Origin: CAG-390 sp045636385
GTDB lineage: Bacteria; Bacillota; Clostridia; Oscillospirales; CAG-272
Length of the DNA stretch: 64,000 bases
Assembly (NCBI GenBank): GCA_045636385.1
Contig: JAZTXK010000023.1
Coordinates: 1-64,000 of the forward strand
Direction: 5' to 3'
Part shown: positions 17,496-26,383 of the stretch, in pieces
Numbering within the stretch: position 1 is the stretch's first letter
Layout of the letters: each line of letters starts with the position of its first letter
Made by a program: the position numbers and the translations under genes
Notes under the pieces: generated by a model
Seen by the model: only the letters and a program-made list of their open reading frames with translations
Database searches by the model: none
What the model was told of the DNA's origin: nothing

Positions 17496-17524
17496 TTTTC
17501 AAACCGAAAAAAATATGGTATAAT
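17496..17524 (+). promoter_or_regulatory. Candidate housekeeping promoter of the ECF operon
   Basis: A perfect TATAAT (17519-17524) lies 17 bases after a weak TTTTCA (17496-17501). It could give basal expression of the sigma operon. The -35 match is poor, so confidence is modest. Confidence 0.45.
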
Positions 17525-17546
17525 TATAAAAAATCCCCCAAAAGGT

Positions 17547-17575
17547 GTAACCTTTTCCCCTTTTTGACCGTCTAT
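17547..17575 (+). promoter_or_regulatory. Candidate ECF-type autoregulatory promoter
   Basis: GTAACC (17547-17552) followed by CGTC (17569-17572) with a 16-base spacer fits the AAC/CGTC layout of ECF sigma promoters. It lies immediately upstream of an ECF sigma gene, so positive autoregulation is the simple reading. The AAAAGGT/ACCTTTT inverted repeat overlaps the -35 element. Confidence 0.6.
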
Positions 17576-17607
17576 ATGGGTGAAGACCTACTGCAGAGGT
17601 GATTGAA

Positions 17608-18162
17608 ATGGAAGACAGAAAGATCATAGAGCTTTTCTTTGAGCGCTCGGAGAAGGCTCTCCACGAAACCGAAAAGAAATACGGCAGATACTGTCACACG
17701 GTCGCTCACTCGATCCTCGGCTCAAAGGAGGACTCCGAGGAGGTCGTCAACGACACTTATCTGCGCGCATGGAATGCCATTCCGCCCGCGCGTCCGCTCA
17801 GGCTCGGCGCGTTTCTTGCAAAGATCGCGCGGAATCTTGCGCTCGACAGATATGCCGCGCGGCGCCGGGAACGCGAAAATCTTGCAACCGAGGCGGTGCT
17901 TGACGAGCTTGCCGACTGTCTGCCCGATACCGAGGGGCTTTCGGTGACCGACGAGCTTATACTGCGCGGTGCGATCGATTCATTCCTTGCCTCGCTGCCC
18001 GAACAGACGAGAACGGTATTTATGCGCCGTTATTGGTATATGATGCCGATAGCGCGCGTGGCGTATGAATCGGGAATGACCGAGTCGAACGTCAAAACAA
18101 CGCTCCACAGGACACGCCTGCAATTCAAGGAGCATCTTATGAAAGAGGGGATAGTAATATGA
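17608..18162 (+). CDS. ECF-family RNA polymerase sigma factor
   Basis: A 184-residue sigma-70 family factor. Region 2 (about 20-90) includes DSEEVVNDTYLRAWNAIPP and FLAKIARNLALDRYAARRR. Region 4 (about 120-178) includes LPEQTRTVFMRRYWYMMPIARVA and a helix-turn-helix ending TESNVKTTLHRTR. There is no region 3, as usual for ECF factors. The ATG at 17608 follows AGAGG by eight bases; an earlier GTG at 17599 lies inside that site. The stop overlaps the next gene as ATGA, pairing the sigma factor with a membrane protein that may restrain it. Confidence 0.93.
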   Translation: MEDRKIIELFFERSEKALHETEKKYGRYCHTVAHSILGSKEDSEEVVNDTYLRAWNAIPPARPLRLGAFLAKIARNLALDRYAARRRERENLATEAVLDELADCLPDTEGLSVTDELILRGAIDSFLASLPEQTRTVFMRRYWYMMPIARVAYESGMTESNVKTTLHRTRLQFKEHLMKEGIVI

Positions 18163-20240
18163 AAAAAATCGAAATGGCGAAGCTTATAGGTCTCGCTGAT
18201 GAAAAATACGTTGCCGAAGCCGCACCGAAGGCGAAGGTAACGCACGGTGTCTTCTGGCGCAAATTTGCGATAATCGCGGCTTGCATCTCGCTCGTCCTGA
18301 CCTCGGTCAGCCTTTGGCTCTTTGTACCTTACCAAAAGACGGAGCTGCCCGAGCAGATGGACAGAAACAACCTTCCGACAGAGCTGCGCGGATATTCCGA
18401 CAGCGAATATCTCGACCTGATGTATGCATTTTATCAGTACAACGGCACTCATTACCGCACTCCCGACAACAACTACGAAAAATATCTTGAGGACGTCATT
18501 GATGATATCTTCGGCTTCCTCGCTCCCATGAAAGCGGAATCGGATGCAGTGAACGGAGATTACTATTACGGTTCGGCAACTAACAGCTCGGGAAACAAGC
18601 TTTATTTCTCAATGGAAGAATCGTCCTCGTCGATCGTGGACGAATCGGGCTACGTCGAAACGACCGACAATCAGGTCGCGGGCGTTATCGAGGCGGATCT
18701 TTTCAAGCGCACGAAGACGCATATCTTCTATCTTGACTACACCGAAATGGCGATCCGCGTTTATTCTATCGCGGGTGAGGAAAGCCGCCACGTTTCGACC
18801 TACAAGCTCACCGGGGGCAACGACAAAAAGCTTGCGATGGCATATTCAGGTCAGCTTTTCCTCTCCGAGGACGGAAAAACTCTGACATTCATCAGCAACA
18901 ACAGCGAAGTTATCAGCTATAATACCGCGACAAAGAAGCAATCTCTCGCCGCGGTCAGCGTTATCTCGCTTGACGTTTCGGACCCCGAAAATATCAGCGA
19001 AAAGGCTCGCTTTGAGATCACGGGCAGTTTTATCACCGCGCGATTCGTCGGCGGCAAGATACTGCTTATGAGCAAATTCAATGCAAGCAGCCTTGATTAT
19101 TCCGAGCTCGGCGGCTTCGTTCCGCAGATCAACACGGGTAACGGCTTTGAGCCGATCGCCGCAGAGGACATTATCTTCCCCGAAGAGATCACCTCGAAGC
19201 TTTATACGGTCGTAACACAGCTCGACGGCGAGAGCCTCGCATTTGAAGGTGCGGCGGCTTGCCTCGGCTATTCCACCGAGATATACGTTTCTGCCGATAA
19301 AGTGTTCCTTACCAGAGCCTATTCCGGAAACATTATCAAGGAGGACGTTGTCTATGATGAGAAGGATGTTTCTCTCGTCACGAGCACACAGCTGACCGAG
19401 ATCCTTGCGCTTGGATACGGCGCAGAGGGCTTTGAGAAGCTCGGCGGTACCGTAGTTGAAGGCCGCGTAAAAAATCAGTACAGCCTTGACGAATATAACG
19501 GTACGCTCCGCGTTGTCACGACCCTGCGAAACGTTGTCAACTACTACGGCAATATCGAGGGATTTGACGGGAAAGAGATACTTTACGAGGATATCTTAGC
19601 GGTTGATTTCGTTCCCTCCAACGCCGCGCTTTACTGCATCGACGTTGGAAGCTGGCAGATCGTCGGCGAGGTACGCAACTTTGCCCCCGACGGCGAGAGC
19701 GTTGAATCGGTGCGCTTCGACGGCACGAAGGCATACGTTTGCACCGCCGAGGTCATTACCTTCACCGATCCCGTTTACTTCTTCGACCTTTCGGATATGA
19801 GCAACATCACCTACACCGATACGGGCGTTATCGAGGGTTATTCCTCCTCGCTCGTCAACTTCGGCGAGAACACTCTCCTCGGCATCGGCTACGGCGACAA
19901 CCGCTCGACTCTCAAGATCGAGGTATACGCAGAGAACGGCAATAAGGTAGAATCTCTTTGCGCTTACGAAAAGCCCGGCTTTGGCTTCTCCGAGGATTAT
20001 AAATCCTACTTCATCGACCGCGAAAACGGTCTCGTCGGACTTGCGGTGATCGATCAGACCACGGGCAATCTGAAGTTCAGATATATCTTGCTTGCCTACA
20101 ACGGCTACGAGCTTGTCGAGATCGAAAACGTGCTCTTTGACGGCTATATCGACATCGCATTTGCCCGCGCGGCACTTGCGGACGGATATTTCTACGTTAT
20201 GGCACGCGATCAGTTTGAATTTTTTAAGGTATTTGAATGA
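18159..20240 (+). CDS. Membrane-anchored beta-propeller protein, putative anti-sigma partner
   Basis: A 693-residue protein with a short cytoplasmic N-terminus (1-33), one transmembrane helix (about 35-57) and a large outer domain. That domain matches the secreted C-terminal beta-propeller family, with repeated blades such as TKTHIFYLDYTEMAIRVYSIAGEE and ISLDVSDPENISEKARFEITGS. It overlaps the ECF sigma gene by four bases. By analogy with other ECF operons the cytoplasmic tail would bind the sigma factor and the propeller would sense an envelope signal, but the tail is only about 33 residues and lacks a recognisable zinc anti-sigma motif, so this role is inferred. Confidence 0.8.
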   Translation: MKKIEMAKLIGLADEKYVAEAAPKAKVTHGVFWRKFAIIAACISLVLTSVSLWLFVPYQKTELPEQMDRNNLPTELRGYSDSEYLDLMYAFYQYNGTHYRTPDNNYEKYLEDVIDDIFGFLAPMKAESDAVNGDYYYGSATNSSGNKLYFSMEESSSSIVDESGYVETTDNQVAGVIEADLFKRTKTHIFYLDYTEMAIRVYSIAGEESRHVSTYKLTGGNDKKLAMAYSGQLFLSEDGKTLTFISNNSEVISYNTATKKQSLAAVSVISLDVSDPENISEKARFEITGSFITARFVGGKILLMSKFNASSLDYSELGGFVPQINTGNGFEPIAAEDIIFPEEITSKLYTVVTQLDGESLAFEGAAACLGYSTEIYVSADKVFLTRAYSGNIIKEDVVYDEKDVSLVTSTQLTEILALGYGAEGFEKLGGTVVEGRVKNQYSLDEYNGTLRVVTTLRNVVNYYGNIEGFDGKEILYEDILAVDFVPSNAALYCIDVGSWQIVGEVRNFAPDGESVESVRFDGTKAYVCTAEVITFTDPVYFFDLSDMSNITYTDTGVIEGYSSSLVNFGENTLLGIGYGDNRSTLKIEVYAENGNKVESLCAYEKPGFGFSEDYKSYFIDRENGLVGLAVIDQTTGNLKFRYILLAYNGYELVEIENVLFDGYIDIAFARAALADGYFYVMARDQFEFFKVFE

Positions 20241-21103
20241 TGAAAAAGATCAAATGGCTCATACCCGCCGTGATCGTAGGAGCGGTGATCGTCGCGCTGA
20301 TAGCTCTGCTCCCCCTCGCGCTGAGACACGGCTCGTCGAGTGGATATTATCTTGAAGCCAAGGACGGCGCGGCAATGATAATCGTCGGCAATTCGCCGAT
20401 TCAAATGTCTAATCAAACCAACCGCGATCTTTTCAAGGGCTTCGAAAACGGCGACAGAATCACGGTACTCCACGGCGCTGTTGCTGAATCATATCCCGGC
20501 CGCACGGGCGTTTACGCGGTGCTCCGCCACAAAAGAGGTAATGCGGGAGATATTCCGCAAACGGTCATCAATTCGCTTATGAGTATGGGTTGGCTCGACG
20601 GCGGCTTTGAAGCGGCTTACACCTCGCCTGAGGATGCGTTTATTATAAACGTTGCCTATGCGGGATGGAGCGAGGACAGCAAAATATACACCAGCGCGCT
20701 GAATACCGAAAAAATGGCTATCAGCAGCATTCAGCATCTGCCGATCTACCGACTTGATACCCTTGCCGACGTTGAAGCCTTCAGAAGCACGTTTGAAAAC
20801 GACCTGGCTTTCGAATACGGTTTTGACGAGATCAAGTCCTTTAACGACACGATCGCGGTGTTCGCGGACGAAGCCTACCTCAAAGCGTACAGCCTGATGG
20901 TGGTTTACGTCAACGCAAACAGCGGAACCTACCGCTACGGTGTCGAGAGCATCTTCTGCAACGGCGAGCAGTTTACGGTCAACGTGGAAAAGTTGAATCA
21001 TCCGGAAGTCGTGACCGCTGATCTCGCGGGCTGGTATATCATAGTAGTCGTCCCCGATTCGATGATCGTCGGTTGCACGGAATTTGACGCGTTTTTGGGA
21101 TAA
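20237..21103 (+). CDS. Membrane-anchored protein of ECF operon, unknown function
   Basis: A 288-residue protein with one N-terminal transmembrane helix (about 7-29) and a predicted extracellular remainder that I do not recognise. The start overlaps the beta-propeller stop (ATGATGA context), so either of two adjacent ATG codons could be used. Translational coupling suggests it works with the sigma factor and propeller. No catalytic motif or Cys pattern is visible. Confidence 0.75.
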   Translation: MMKKIKWLIPAVIVGAVIVALIALLPLALRHGSSSGYYLEAKDGAAMIIVGNSPIQMSNQTNRDLFKGFENGDRITVLHGAVAESYPGRTGVYAVLRHKRGNAGDIPQTVINSLMSMGWLDGGFEAAYTSPEDAFIINVAYAGWSEDSKIYTSALNTEKMAISSIQHLPIYRLDTLADVEAFRSTFENDLAFEYGFDEIKSFNDTIAVFADEAYLKAYSLMVVYVNANSGTYRYGVESIFCNGEQFTVNVEKLNHPEVVTADLAGWYIIVVVPDSMIVGCTEFDAFLG

Positions 21104-21108
21104 AAATC

Positions 21109-21624
21109 ATGAAAAGGAAACTATCTTTCGCATTAATCATTATATTGCTCCTGTCCTGCCTTTCGGGTTGTGCGAATAAAACCTTACCGCAAGAAATGCC
21201 CGAGGATTTCTCCTTCTCGCTGACTTGGGGAACGTACGGCACAAGCTCGTATGACAGCCGCACGGGCAAGCTCGTCAAGACCACGGATGCGACGCATCCC
21301 GAGGATTACGTGACCTATCTGCGGCTCTCGGATGAAACGCATGAATACTTTTACGGTCTGCTCCGCGACCTTGACATTGATGACTTTCCCGAGGAGTACG
21401 ATCCCGATCCCTTTACGATGTGCACGCCCTCTTCTGCTCTGATAATTACCGTCCGCGCGAACGGCAAAACCAAAACGGTCAAGGTAGAGGATCTTGCGAT
21501 CTCCCCCGTATATCTTATCGGAAAGAGCAAAAGGTATATCGAAACCTGCGGCACCATCCGCGATCTCCTTATGGCGACCGAGGAATGGAAAGCCCTTCCC
21601 GAATACGAATTTTTCTACGATTAA
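21109..21624 (+). CDS. Small lipoprotein of ECF operon
   Basis: A 171-residue lipoprotein with signal peptide and lipobox LSGC (Cys21). The mature part begins with a beta-rich stretch (FSFSLTWGTYGTSSYDSRTG) and shows no catalytic motif. It starts five bases after the previous stop and ends just before a strong terminator, so it is the last gene of the sigma operon. Function unknown. Confidence 0.75.
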   Translation: MKRKLSFALIIILLLSCLSGCANKTLPQEMPEDFSFSLTWGTYGTSSYDSRTGKLVKTTDATHPEDYVTYLRLSDETHEYFYGLLRDLDIDDFPEEYDPDPFTMCTPSSALIITVRANGKTKTVKVEDLAISPVYLIGKSKRYIETCGTIRDLLMATEEWKALPEYEFFYD

Positions 21625-21632
21625 ACCAAACG

Positions 21633-21678
21633 AAAAGCGACAGCTTTATACCGAAAAGGTATAGAGCTGTCGCTTTTT
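21633..21678. terminator. Bidirectional terminator between convergent operons
   Basis: AAAAGCGACAGCTTTATACC (21633-21652), loop GAAAA, and a near-perfect complementary arm ending in TTTTT. A-tract and T-tract flanks let it serve both the plus-strand sigma operon and the minus-strand sulfatase. Confidence 0.9.
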
Positions 21679-21683
21679 ATAAA

Positions 21684-23243
21684 TCAATCGTCGTAGTGCT
21701 TGAGCCAATCGACGAGATGATCGAGCGATTCGAATTTAATGTTCTCGTTGCTGATCTTGCATCGTTGAGGCTTATTCATGACAAGTCCGTTTACGTAGTC
21801 GAGCTGACGGGGCTCGTATTCCTCGTTTTCGCGCTGACGGGTAAAGCCGCGGTATCTCCAATGCGGTGCGGCGGCATCCTTACGCCAGGGGCGGTTGTCC
21901 CAATAATATCCGCGGAATGGGTCGCGTTGGTCGCACATACGGTCGAGGATCGCATCGTGCAAGCGGTCGCGCTCGGCGGCGTATTCCTCGGAGTCGATGA
22001 GATTATTGAGCTCATAGGGATCTTTTTCGAGATCGTAGAATTCATCGCCCGAAAGCAGATTGATCGCAAGCTTGTATCTTCCGTCGGTGACGGCGCGCAT
22101 CGGCTGGAAGCCGCCGTAGTGGTCGTGATCCTGCTCGAAACGGGTGAACTCATAGAAAACAAGCTCGGGAGCTTCGGCATTCGTATCGCGGCAGGCGTCA
22201 AGAATGCTCTCGCCCTGCAACACCTTCGGAATGGGAAGTCCGTAGAAATCCATGATCGTCGGGCAGACGCTGATATGCGATACGGGATGCTTCGAGTAGA
22301 CCGTGCCGCGCTCGCCCTCGGGGTGACGGACGATAAAGGGAATTCGCGCAACGTCATCGTATGCGGCAGGTCCCTTGGCAAAGAGGCAATGCGACTGCAA
22401 CAGATCGCCGTGGTCGGAGGTATACATTATCATCGCGCTGTCGGGAACGCACTTGACGACCTCGCCGATAAGGTGATCGGCGTAGGAATTGCATCCGAAA
22501 AAGTAGGGCTGCTTGATCTTGACCGCATCGCGATCCTTTTCCGCGTTGCCCTTCTCCGCCGCCCAGATCTTCTGGTGCTCGGGCTTACCTTCAAGGACAT
22601 CCCAGATCGCGGGATTCTTCGGAAATTCGTAATCCTTATACATACTCGCGTAGGGCTCAGGACAAAGACAAGGACCGTGGGGCTCGTCGAAGGATACGAC
22701 GAGGAAGTAATCCTCATCCTTGTACTTCTCCATAAAGTCGAGGGCGCGTTTCAGAACGCGGGAACCGTATGTAAAATCCTCGGGGATGTTTTCGAAATCC
22801 ATAGTCTTTTTTGCGCGGGATTTAACACGCTCGTCCTCGGAAAGCTCATCGAGATAGCGGCGCATATCGTACCAATATTCCTCTTCCCAACCGTCGGGGC
22901 AGAAGCCGTTGCCGAAATAATCGGTGCCGTCAAGATGCCATTTGCCGATATAGGCGCAGCGAATTCCGTTGTCGGAAAGACGCTGACCGATGGTCTTGAC
23001 GTTGTCACCAAGTGCCATTCCGTTTGCCCAAGAGCCGTTCCACGAGGGATAAGTACCCGTGAAAAGTCCCGCGCGAGCAGGACCGCAGACAGGCTGCGTG
23101 GTGTACGCGCGTTCAAAGCGAACGCCGTCCGCCGCAAGCGCGTCAAGGCAAGGAGTCGCAAGTCCCGTCTCGCGGTAGCAGTTTACCATATCCCAACGCT
23201 GGGTGTCGGTCATTATAAATACTAATTGCTTTTTGTCAGACAT
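21684..23243 (-). CDS. Type I sulfatase (Cys-type formylglycine)
   Basis: A 519-residue arylsulfatase-family enzyme. The modification motif is C-G-P-A-R at 53-57, where Cys53 would be converted to formylglycine. Metal and substrate features include MTDTQRWD near the N-terminus and TSDHGDLLQSH in the middle. No signal peptide is present, so it acts in the cytoplasm on imported substrates. Its start overlaps the upstream lipoprotein gene by 22 bases. Cys-type sulfatases in anaerobes need a radical-SAM maturase, which is not in this window. The substrate is unknown; sulfated mucin or plant and algal glycans are possible. Confidence 0.88.
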   Translation of the reverse strand: MSDKKQLVFIMTDTQRWDMVNCYRETGLATPCLDALAADGVRFERAYTTQPVCGPARAGLFTGTYPSWNGSWANGMALGDNVKTIGQRLSDNGIRCAYIGKWHLDGTDYFGNGFCPDGWEEEYWYDMRRYLDELSEDERVKSRAKKTMDFENIPEDFTYGSRVLKRALDFMEKYKDEDYFLVVSFDEPHGPCLCPEPYASMYKDYEFPKNPAIWDVLEGKPEHQKIWAAEKGNAEKDRDAVKIKQPYFFGCNSYADHLIGEVVKCVPDSAMIMYTSDHGDLLQSHCLFAKGPAAYDDVARIPFIVRHPEGERGTVYSKHPVSHISVCPTIMDFYGLPIPKVLQGESILDACRDTNAEAPELVFYEFTRFEQDHDHYGGFQPMRAVTDGRYKLAINLLSGDEFYDLEKDPYELNNLIDSEEYAAERDRLHDAILDRMCDQRDPFRGYYWDNRPWRKDAAAPHWRYRGFTRQRENEEYEPRQLDYVNGLVMNKPQRCKISNENIKFESLDHLVDWLKHYDD

Positions 23244-24124
23244 AATTCTTCACCGAAATCCTTTTCTGCGATATCTTCATTCGGAATTATATATTTCTGT
23301 TCGGAGGAGAGCAATGCGTCCGCCATCTTTTGCGCGCTTACAAATCGGTCGTCTTCTTTATCCGAAACCTCGCCCCAACCGATCATAATAAGCTCAGTTT
23401 CGGGAATACGGACGTAATTCATATAAACCTGATCAAGCAGATTGTTATAATCGTGCCATGATGCAGGCTTGTTATTGATAAAGTACTCAGCGCTGTTTTG
23501 ATTCTCGGCCGGTTCGTCAAGCTCGTAAGCTGCGGAAATATCAAGATCACGAACGTATGCGCGCTTCGCGCTGTCAAATATTCTTACGGAAAGATAGGTA
23601 TATTGCATATAATACCCGCCCTGTGCGCCGCTGTTTTCAACTATGGCGACGGCACGGCGCTCGGTGTCGAAATAGCAGCAGTAGCTTCCAAAGCCGGTAC
23701 TTATCTCTTCGATTTTTTCTCCGGTAATTATATCGTAAACGAAATAATCAACCATTCCCGATGATCCGTTGTATCCCCAAGGGTGGATCAGCAGCTCAGG
23801 CACACCGTCTGCGGTAACGTCGAAGAGTCCGCAGGAATAACACTCCGAGATTGAAGGCATAGACGGATCGGGAATCACCTCTTCGTATCCGCCCTCATCG
23901 GGATAAACAATTTCCGAGCGATTTGAAAGCAGCTTTATCAGCGGCTCGCGCAAAGATTCAAGTGTTTCGGTGTCAAGGAAATACAGATCCTTGCCGTCGA
24001 TCCTGCAAAAATCACGCTCGGGAGCGGGAGCTTCCTCGATCTCTTTTTCTTTGGCACAGCCGATAAGAACAAAGAGCTCTATCACCGCCAAGCAGACGCA
24101 TATCAAATTTTTAAGCCTTTTCAT
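23222..24124 (-). CDS. Lipoprotein upstream of sulfatase, unknown function
   Basis: A 300-residue lipoprotein (lipobox LIGC, Cys23). The mature part contains LFDVTADGVPELLIHPWGYNG, which resembles the Asp-rich turns of FG-GAP/VCBS-type surface repeats, then a beta-rich region. It has a strong promoter and shares 22 bases with the sulfatase, so the two are co-expressed; a role in glycan capture is possible but not shown. Confidence 0.7.
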   Translation of the reverse strand: MKRLKNLICVCLAVIELFVLIGCAKEKEIEEAPAPERDFCRIDGKDLYFLDTETLESLREPLIKLLSNRSEIVYPDEGGYEEVIPDPSMPSISECYSCGLFDVTADGVPELLIHPWGYNGSSGMVDYFVYDIITGEKIEEISTGFGSYCCYFDTERRAVAIVENSGAQGGYYMQYTYLSVRIFDSAKRAYVRDLDISAAYELDEPAENQNSAEYFINNKPASWHDYNNLLDQVYMNYVRIPETELIMIGWGEVSDKEDDRFVSAQKMADALLSSEQKYIIPNEDIAEKDFGEELCLTKSN

Positions 24125-24158
24125 TTTCCGTCTTCACCTCTTATGTATATTTATATTA

Positions 24159-24187
24159 ATTATATCATACTTTTTCCGTCTTTTCAA
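24159..24187 (-). promoter_or_regulatory. Sigma-A promoter of lipoprotein-sulfatase pair
   Basis: TTGAAA (24182-24187), 17-base spacer and TATAAT (24159-24164) on the minus strand. Confidence 0.75.
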
Positions 24188-24217
24188 TAAGAAAAGGAAT
24201 TTATTTTGCCAAACCAC

Positions 24218-24246
24218 TTGACATTTTATTCATTTTATGATATAAT
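24218..24246 (+). promoter_or_regulatory. Consensus sigma-A promoter of the YcxB-like pair
   Basis: TTGACA (24218-24223) and TATAAT (24241-24246), both perfect, with a 17-base spacer. It is arranged back to back with the lipoprotein promoter. Confidence 0.9.
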
Positions 24247-24272
24247 GCAATCACTTGATTAGGAGAATTAAA

Positions 24273-24893
24273 ATGAAGATCAATTTTGAAAGGATTAAAT
24301 ATTCGCCGTTTGGCAAAGGGATATCGCACGTATTCAAATTTTCCGTTATCTATGGGATTCTGACAGTTCCGCTCGTGATTTTACTTTGCATGATATTCTT
24401 TGCAATCTCTACGGTGTTTGGTTGGGTTATGCTTCCGGTCACGGTGGCAATACCCATCCTTGTCGCATATCTGACCGTCCGAGATTCTCTGCCTCAAGCG
24501 AGGTTGCTTTCGGATATGACCGACAGCGAGCATGAAAGACTTATTGCGGAGTACAAAAAATACGGGGAGAGAAATACCGCCTTCTGCGGTTATCTTACTT
24601 CATACGGTATCGTGCTCGACGATGGCTTGTTACCTTGGAATGCCATTAGCAAGATCAAGTTTTCTCCCGGTGAATACAGGCTTGTAAAAAGAAGAAGAGA
24701 GGGGCTCGTTCGAATCTACTATCATCCCCAAATTACCGTATACGCCAATATTGAAAAAGAACTTAGCATCTCACAGTATCTCCGTGGCGAAGCTTACGAC
24801 CTCTCGGACGAAATCGCGAGCTTTATCGAAAGCATTTCTCAATACACCGAGCACAGTTTTGAGATAGATAACGAATATTATTTTGCTAAATAA
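24273..24893 (+). CDS. YcxB-like membrane protein, copy 1
   Basis: A 206-residue protein with two hydrophobic helices (about 24-46 and 50-72) and a C-terminal soluble part. The segment LTSYGIVLDDGLLPWNAISKIK fits the YcxB-like domain, a PH-like module of unknown function. The ATG at 24273 follows AGGAG by seven bases. The next gene is a clear paralogue in the same orientation, 14 bases away, so the pair arose by tandem duplication. Confidence 0.7.
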   Translation: MKINFERIKYSPFGKGISHVFKFSVIYGILTVPLVILLCMIFFAISTVFGWVMLPVTVAIPILVAYLTVRDSLPQARLLSDMTDSEHERLIAEYKKYGERNTAFCGYLTSYGIVLDDGLLPWNAISKIKFSPGEYRLVKRRREGLVRIYYHPQITVYANIEKELSISQYLRGEAYDLSDEIASFIESISQYTEHSFEIDNEYYFAK

Positions 24894-24907
24894 TTTAGGA
24901 GAATAAA

Positions 24908-25531
24908 ATGAAGATCAACAAAGAACGAATTAAATACTCGCCTTTTGGCAAGCAGATCATGAAACGCTTTAAAGGATCGTTTATTATTGGCGCGCTTCTA
25001 TTTCCCTTGATGCTTTTCTTCTGCCTTGTTTTCTTTGCAGGTAATTGGTGGACAGGAATCATATCCATACCTGTGACGATCGCTTTACCTCTGTTCATAA
25101 TGTGGATATCCGCAGAAGAGGCAATTTTACAAGCCCGTCTTCTCTCTGCACTGACCGACGAAGAACACAACAAGCTCGTCGCGGACTACAAAAAGTACGA
25201 GGAACGAAACATTACCCGATATGGGCACCTGACCTCATACGGACTTGTGCTTGACGCTCACATTCTACCCTGGGAAAGCATCAAGAAAATCAAATTCGTC
25301 CCCGGCGAATACAAATGGGTATATACAAAACGCGGCGGTTATGAAAAATACTATCCCGCAAAGATAAAGGTGACCTCCCTTTTCGGCACGAAGAGTATCA
25401 CAACCACCTCCTCCCTCTCGCCCGAAGAATATGATCTGACCGACGAGCTGGGGCGTTTTCTCGAATCAATTCCCCAATATACCGACAAAGAAATCAAAGT
25501 GGAGAACAACTACTATTACGCAAAGAGGTAA
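24908..25531 (+). CDS. YcxB-like membrane protein, copy 2
   Basis: A 207-residue paralogue of the preceding gene: the N-terminus MKINKERIKYSPFGK, the two transmembrane helices, EEHNKLVADYKKYEERN and LTSYGLVLDAHILPWESIKKIK all align. The most divergent region lies just before the final helix (KTITTTS-type loop here), which may set different binding partners. It is cotranscribed with copy 1 and followed by a terminator. Function unknown. Confidence 0.7.
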   Translation: MKINKERIKYSPFGKQIMKRFKGSFIIGALLFPLMLFFCLVFFAGNWWTGIISIPVTIALPLFIMWISAEEAILQARLLSALTDEEHNKLVADYKKYEERNITRYGHLTSYGLVLDAHILPWESIKKIKFVPGEYKWVYTKRGGYEKYYPAKIKVTSLFGTKSITTTSSLSPEEYDLTDELGRFLESIPQYTDKEIKVENNYYYAKR

Positions 25532-25538
25532 ATACCAA

Positions 25539-25573
25539 AAGGACTGATTCCGCATAGGATTCAGTCCTTTTAA
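25539..25573. terminator. Bidirectional terminator
   Basis: AAAAGGACTGA (25539-25549) pairs with TCAGTCCTTTT (25563-25573). It can end both the plus-strand YcxB-like pair and the minus-strand eight-gene operon. Confidence 0.85.
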
Positions 25574-25580
25574 TTATGAT

Positions 25581-26372
25581 TTATTTCAGTATAAACTTAT
25601 CCTCTTCGGTCAGCTCCAAATCATCGATGGCACGCTCAAATTTCTTGCGTGCGTTATCTAATCCTGCGGGGTGGTGAGCGTCGCTTCCGAGATAGAATTT
25701 ACAGCCCTCCTCCTTGGCAATTCTAAACGGGCGGAGGACCGTGTCGCGCTCCTCGTCCGGATACGACATATTGATCTCGATACCTACTCCGAGACATGCC
25801 GCCTTTGCGAAAATGCGGTGCATATCCGCCTCGGCAATTGAATTAAGGGTCTGGAGATACTTTGCGCGGTCGCCCTTCCAGATAAGCGGACAGACCGGAT
25901 GCGCGATGCCGATCTTATGGAACGGCAGATCCATCGAAAGGAGCGCATCGAGCTTATCGACCCAAAACTGCGCGCGAGTCTGCGGTGTTGCGAGATGCTC
26001 CTCTGCGATCGTAAATTTTTCCATGTGGAAGTGAGTGGTGGGAATGACGATGAAATCAAGCTCCTCCATTCTCTCGCGCGAGCAACCGACGGTCATATTT
26101 TTATCCATTTCGGTCTCGCAGCCGAAAAGGAATTTCACCTTATCGCTCTGCGGCAGAGGCTTTGCCTGACAGATATGGGGATAGTTCTGCGTGGAATACC
26201 ACTTTGACGCACCCTCTACGGTCTCGTCCCAGAAATGGTCGGCAAGAACGATGGTGTGAAGCCCCTCGTCCTCGGCATATTTCAGAATACGCTCATTGTT
26301 CTGCTCGGGGTCGCGCGAGCAGGAGGAGATCTGCGAATGGATGTGAAAATCGTGATCAAATACGTACTTCAT
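25581..26372 (-). CDS. PHP-domain phosphoesterase
   Basis: A 263-residue protein of the polymerase and histidinol phosphatase (PHP) superfamily. Metal-binding motifs are visible: DFHIHSQISSCS near the N-terminus, LADHFWD, a central FGCETEMD, PTTHFH, IAHPV and the C-terminal GSDAHHP. The length suits a stand-alone phosphatase rather than a polymerase domain. It is the last gene of the minus-strand operon, 11 bases after the esterase. The phosphorylated substrate is unknown; histidinol phosphate is possible but no other his gene is nearby. Confidence 0.8.
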   Translation of the reverse strand: MKYVFDHDFHIHSQISSCSRDPEQNNERILKYAEDEGLHTIVLADHFWDETVEGASKWYSTQNYPHICQAKPLPQSDKVKFLFGCETEMDKNMTVGCSRERMEELDFIVIPTTHFHMEKFTIAEEHLATPQTRAQFWVDKLDALLSMDLPFHKIGIAHPVCPLIWKGDRAKYLQTLNSIAEADMHRIFAKAACLGVGIEINMSYPDEERDTVLRPFRIAKEEGCKFYLGSDAHHPAGLDNARKKFERAIDDLELTEEDKFILK

Positions 26373-26383
26373 TTATGTATTCC

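Noticed and set aside
21420..23225. 601-residue plus-strand ORF
   Set aside because: Fully antisense to the sulfatase; the opposite frame has the intact formylglycine and metal motifs. Codon bias (C/G at third position) keeps antisense frames open.
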